Shown: positions 63,904 to 64,000 of the stretch, piece after piece
How the letters are laid out: each line of letters starts with the position of its first letter
Numbering within the stretch: the first letter of the stretch is position 1
From: Pseudooceanicola endophyticus
Lineage (GTDB): Bacteria > Pseudomonadota > Alphaproteobacteria > Rhodobacterales > Rhodobacteraceae
Reading direction: 5' to 3'
Length of the DNA: 64,000 bases
Assembly (NCBI RefSeq): GCF_018760365.1
Contig: NZ_JAHIAB010000008.1
Span: 124,001-188,000 of the forward strand
Made by a program: the position numbers and the translations under genes
Notes under the pieces: model-generated
Told to the model about the DNA's origin: nothing
The model's database searches: none
What the model saw: only the letters and a program-made list of their open reading frames with translations

Positions 63904-63932
63904 CAATTGGTCTGACGTCTTACCAGTGTCAA
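63904..63932 (-). promoter_or_regulatory. Promoter with embedded FCD-type operator
   Basis: Reading leftward, a consensus -35 TTGACA (63932-63927) is followed after 17 bp by CAATTG (63909-63904), a poor -10. The 18-bp near-palindrome TGGTCTGACGTCTTACCA (63908-63925; 14 of 18 positions symmetric, core GACGTC) fills the spacer, where a bound repressor would exclude polymerase. The remaining 68 bp to the window edge shows no gene. Confidence 0.6.
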
Positions 63933-64000
63933 GGTGCCAGAGGGCCCCACGGAGGCCCATCCGGCGCGACAGAGAGGCCGCGGTCAAAGACCGCGCAAAT

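Overview
The window is about 68% G+C and coding-dense. Many genes are translationally coupled by ATGA or GTGA overlaps. The gene content fits a free-living, metabolically versatile alphaproteobacterium, most likely of the Rhodobacterales (Paracoccus/Roseobacter group). It is rich in ABC uptake systems, LysR/LacI/AraC/FCD regulators, GMC oxidoreductases, molybdenum hydroxylases and a serralysin-type RTX protease. No rRNA, tRNA, insertion sequence or CRISPR array was seen. The window opens inside an SDR gene and ends upstream of an FCD regulator.

Layout, left half: (1) 1-2226 holds an SDR oxidoreductase, a divergent AraC regulator and a GNAT acetyltransferase. (2) 2450-4993 holds a CoA-transferase divergent from a citrate synthase homologue with an N-terminal DNA-binding domain; a perfect palindrome lies between them. 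(3) 5065-10254 is a LysR regulator plus an amino-acid-type ABC importer and a ureohydrolase, probably for uptake and hydrolysis of a guanidino compound. (4) 10275-11237 is a secreted-protein gene broken by an in-frame amber codon. (5) 11341-13508 is an MFS permease with a GATase1/AraC regulator. (6) 13618-17768 is a 1218-residue serralysin with 270-bp super-repeats plus a small secreted partner. (7) 18057-29259 is an NAD-epimerase-like protein, a LacI regulator and a sugar operon (TIM barrel, ABC importer, GMC oxidoreductase, second TIM barrel, Gfo/Idh/MocA), probably for glycosides handled through 3-keto chemistry.

Layout, right half: (8) 29671-38283 is a Liv-type ABC importer followed by a NicAB-like two-subunit molybdenum hydroxylase with three fused c-type hemes. 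(9) 38287-39919 is a hipBA toxin-antitoxin module with three operators spaced exactly 27 bp. (10) 39930-60553 is a large purine/N-heterocycle region. The left arm encodes a BMP-type nucleoside/base ABC importer and an 8-oxoguanine-type deaminase. The right arm encodes an acylphosphatase-like protein, a stand-alone Rieske protein, a GST-like protein, adenine deaminase, a LysR regulator, a two-subunit ThDP decarboxylase, a GMC oxidoreductase, an amidohydrolase, a Rieske oxygenase catalytic subunit that lacks its Rieske domain, a FAD-Mo fusion hydroxylase with its 2Fe-2S subunit, and an aldehyde dehydrogenase. (11) 60587-63880 is an FCD regulator, a C-S lyase and an M20 dipeptidase, apparently autoregulated.

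The most interesting reading is that region 10 encodes a split Rieske oxygenase: an iron-only catalytic subunit, a separate Rieske protein and a GST-like protein. This parallels the parts list of the NdmCDE 7-methylxanthine demethylase. The right arm is preceded by a structured leader that pairs with its own start codon and resembles a xanthine (NMT1-type) riboswitch. Function assignments for this region are inference from motifs and context.
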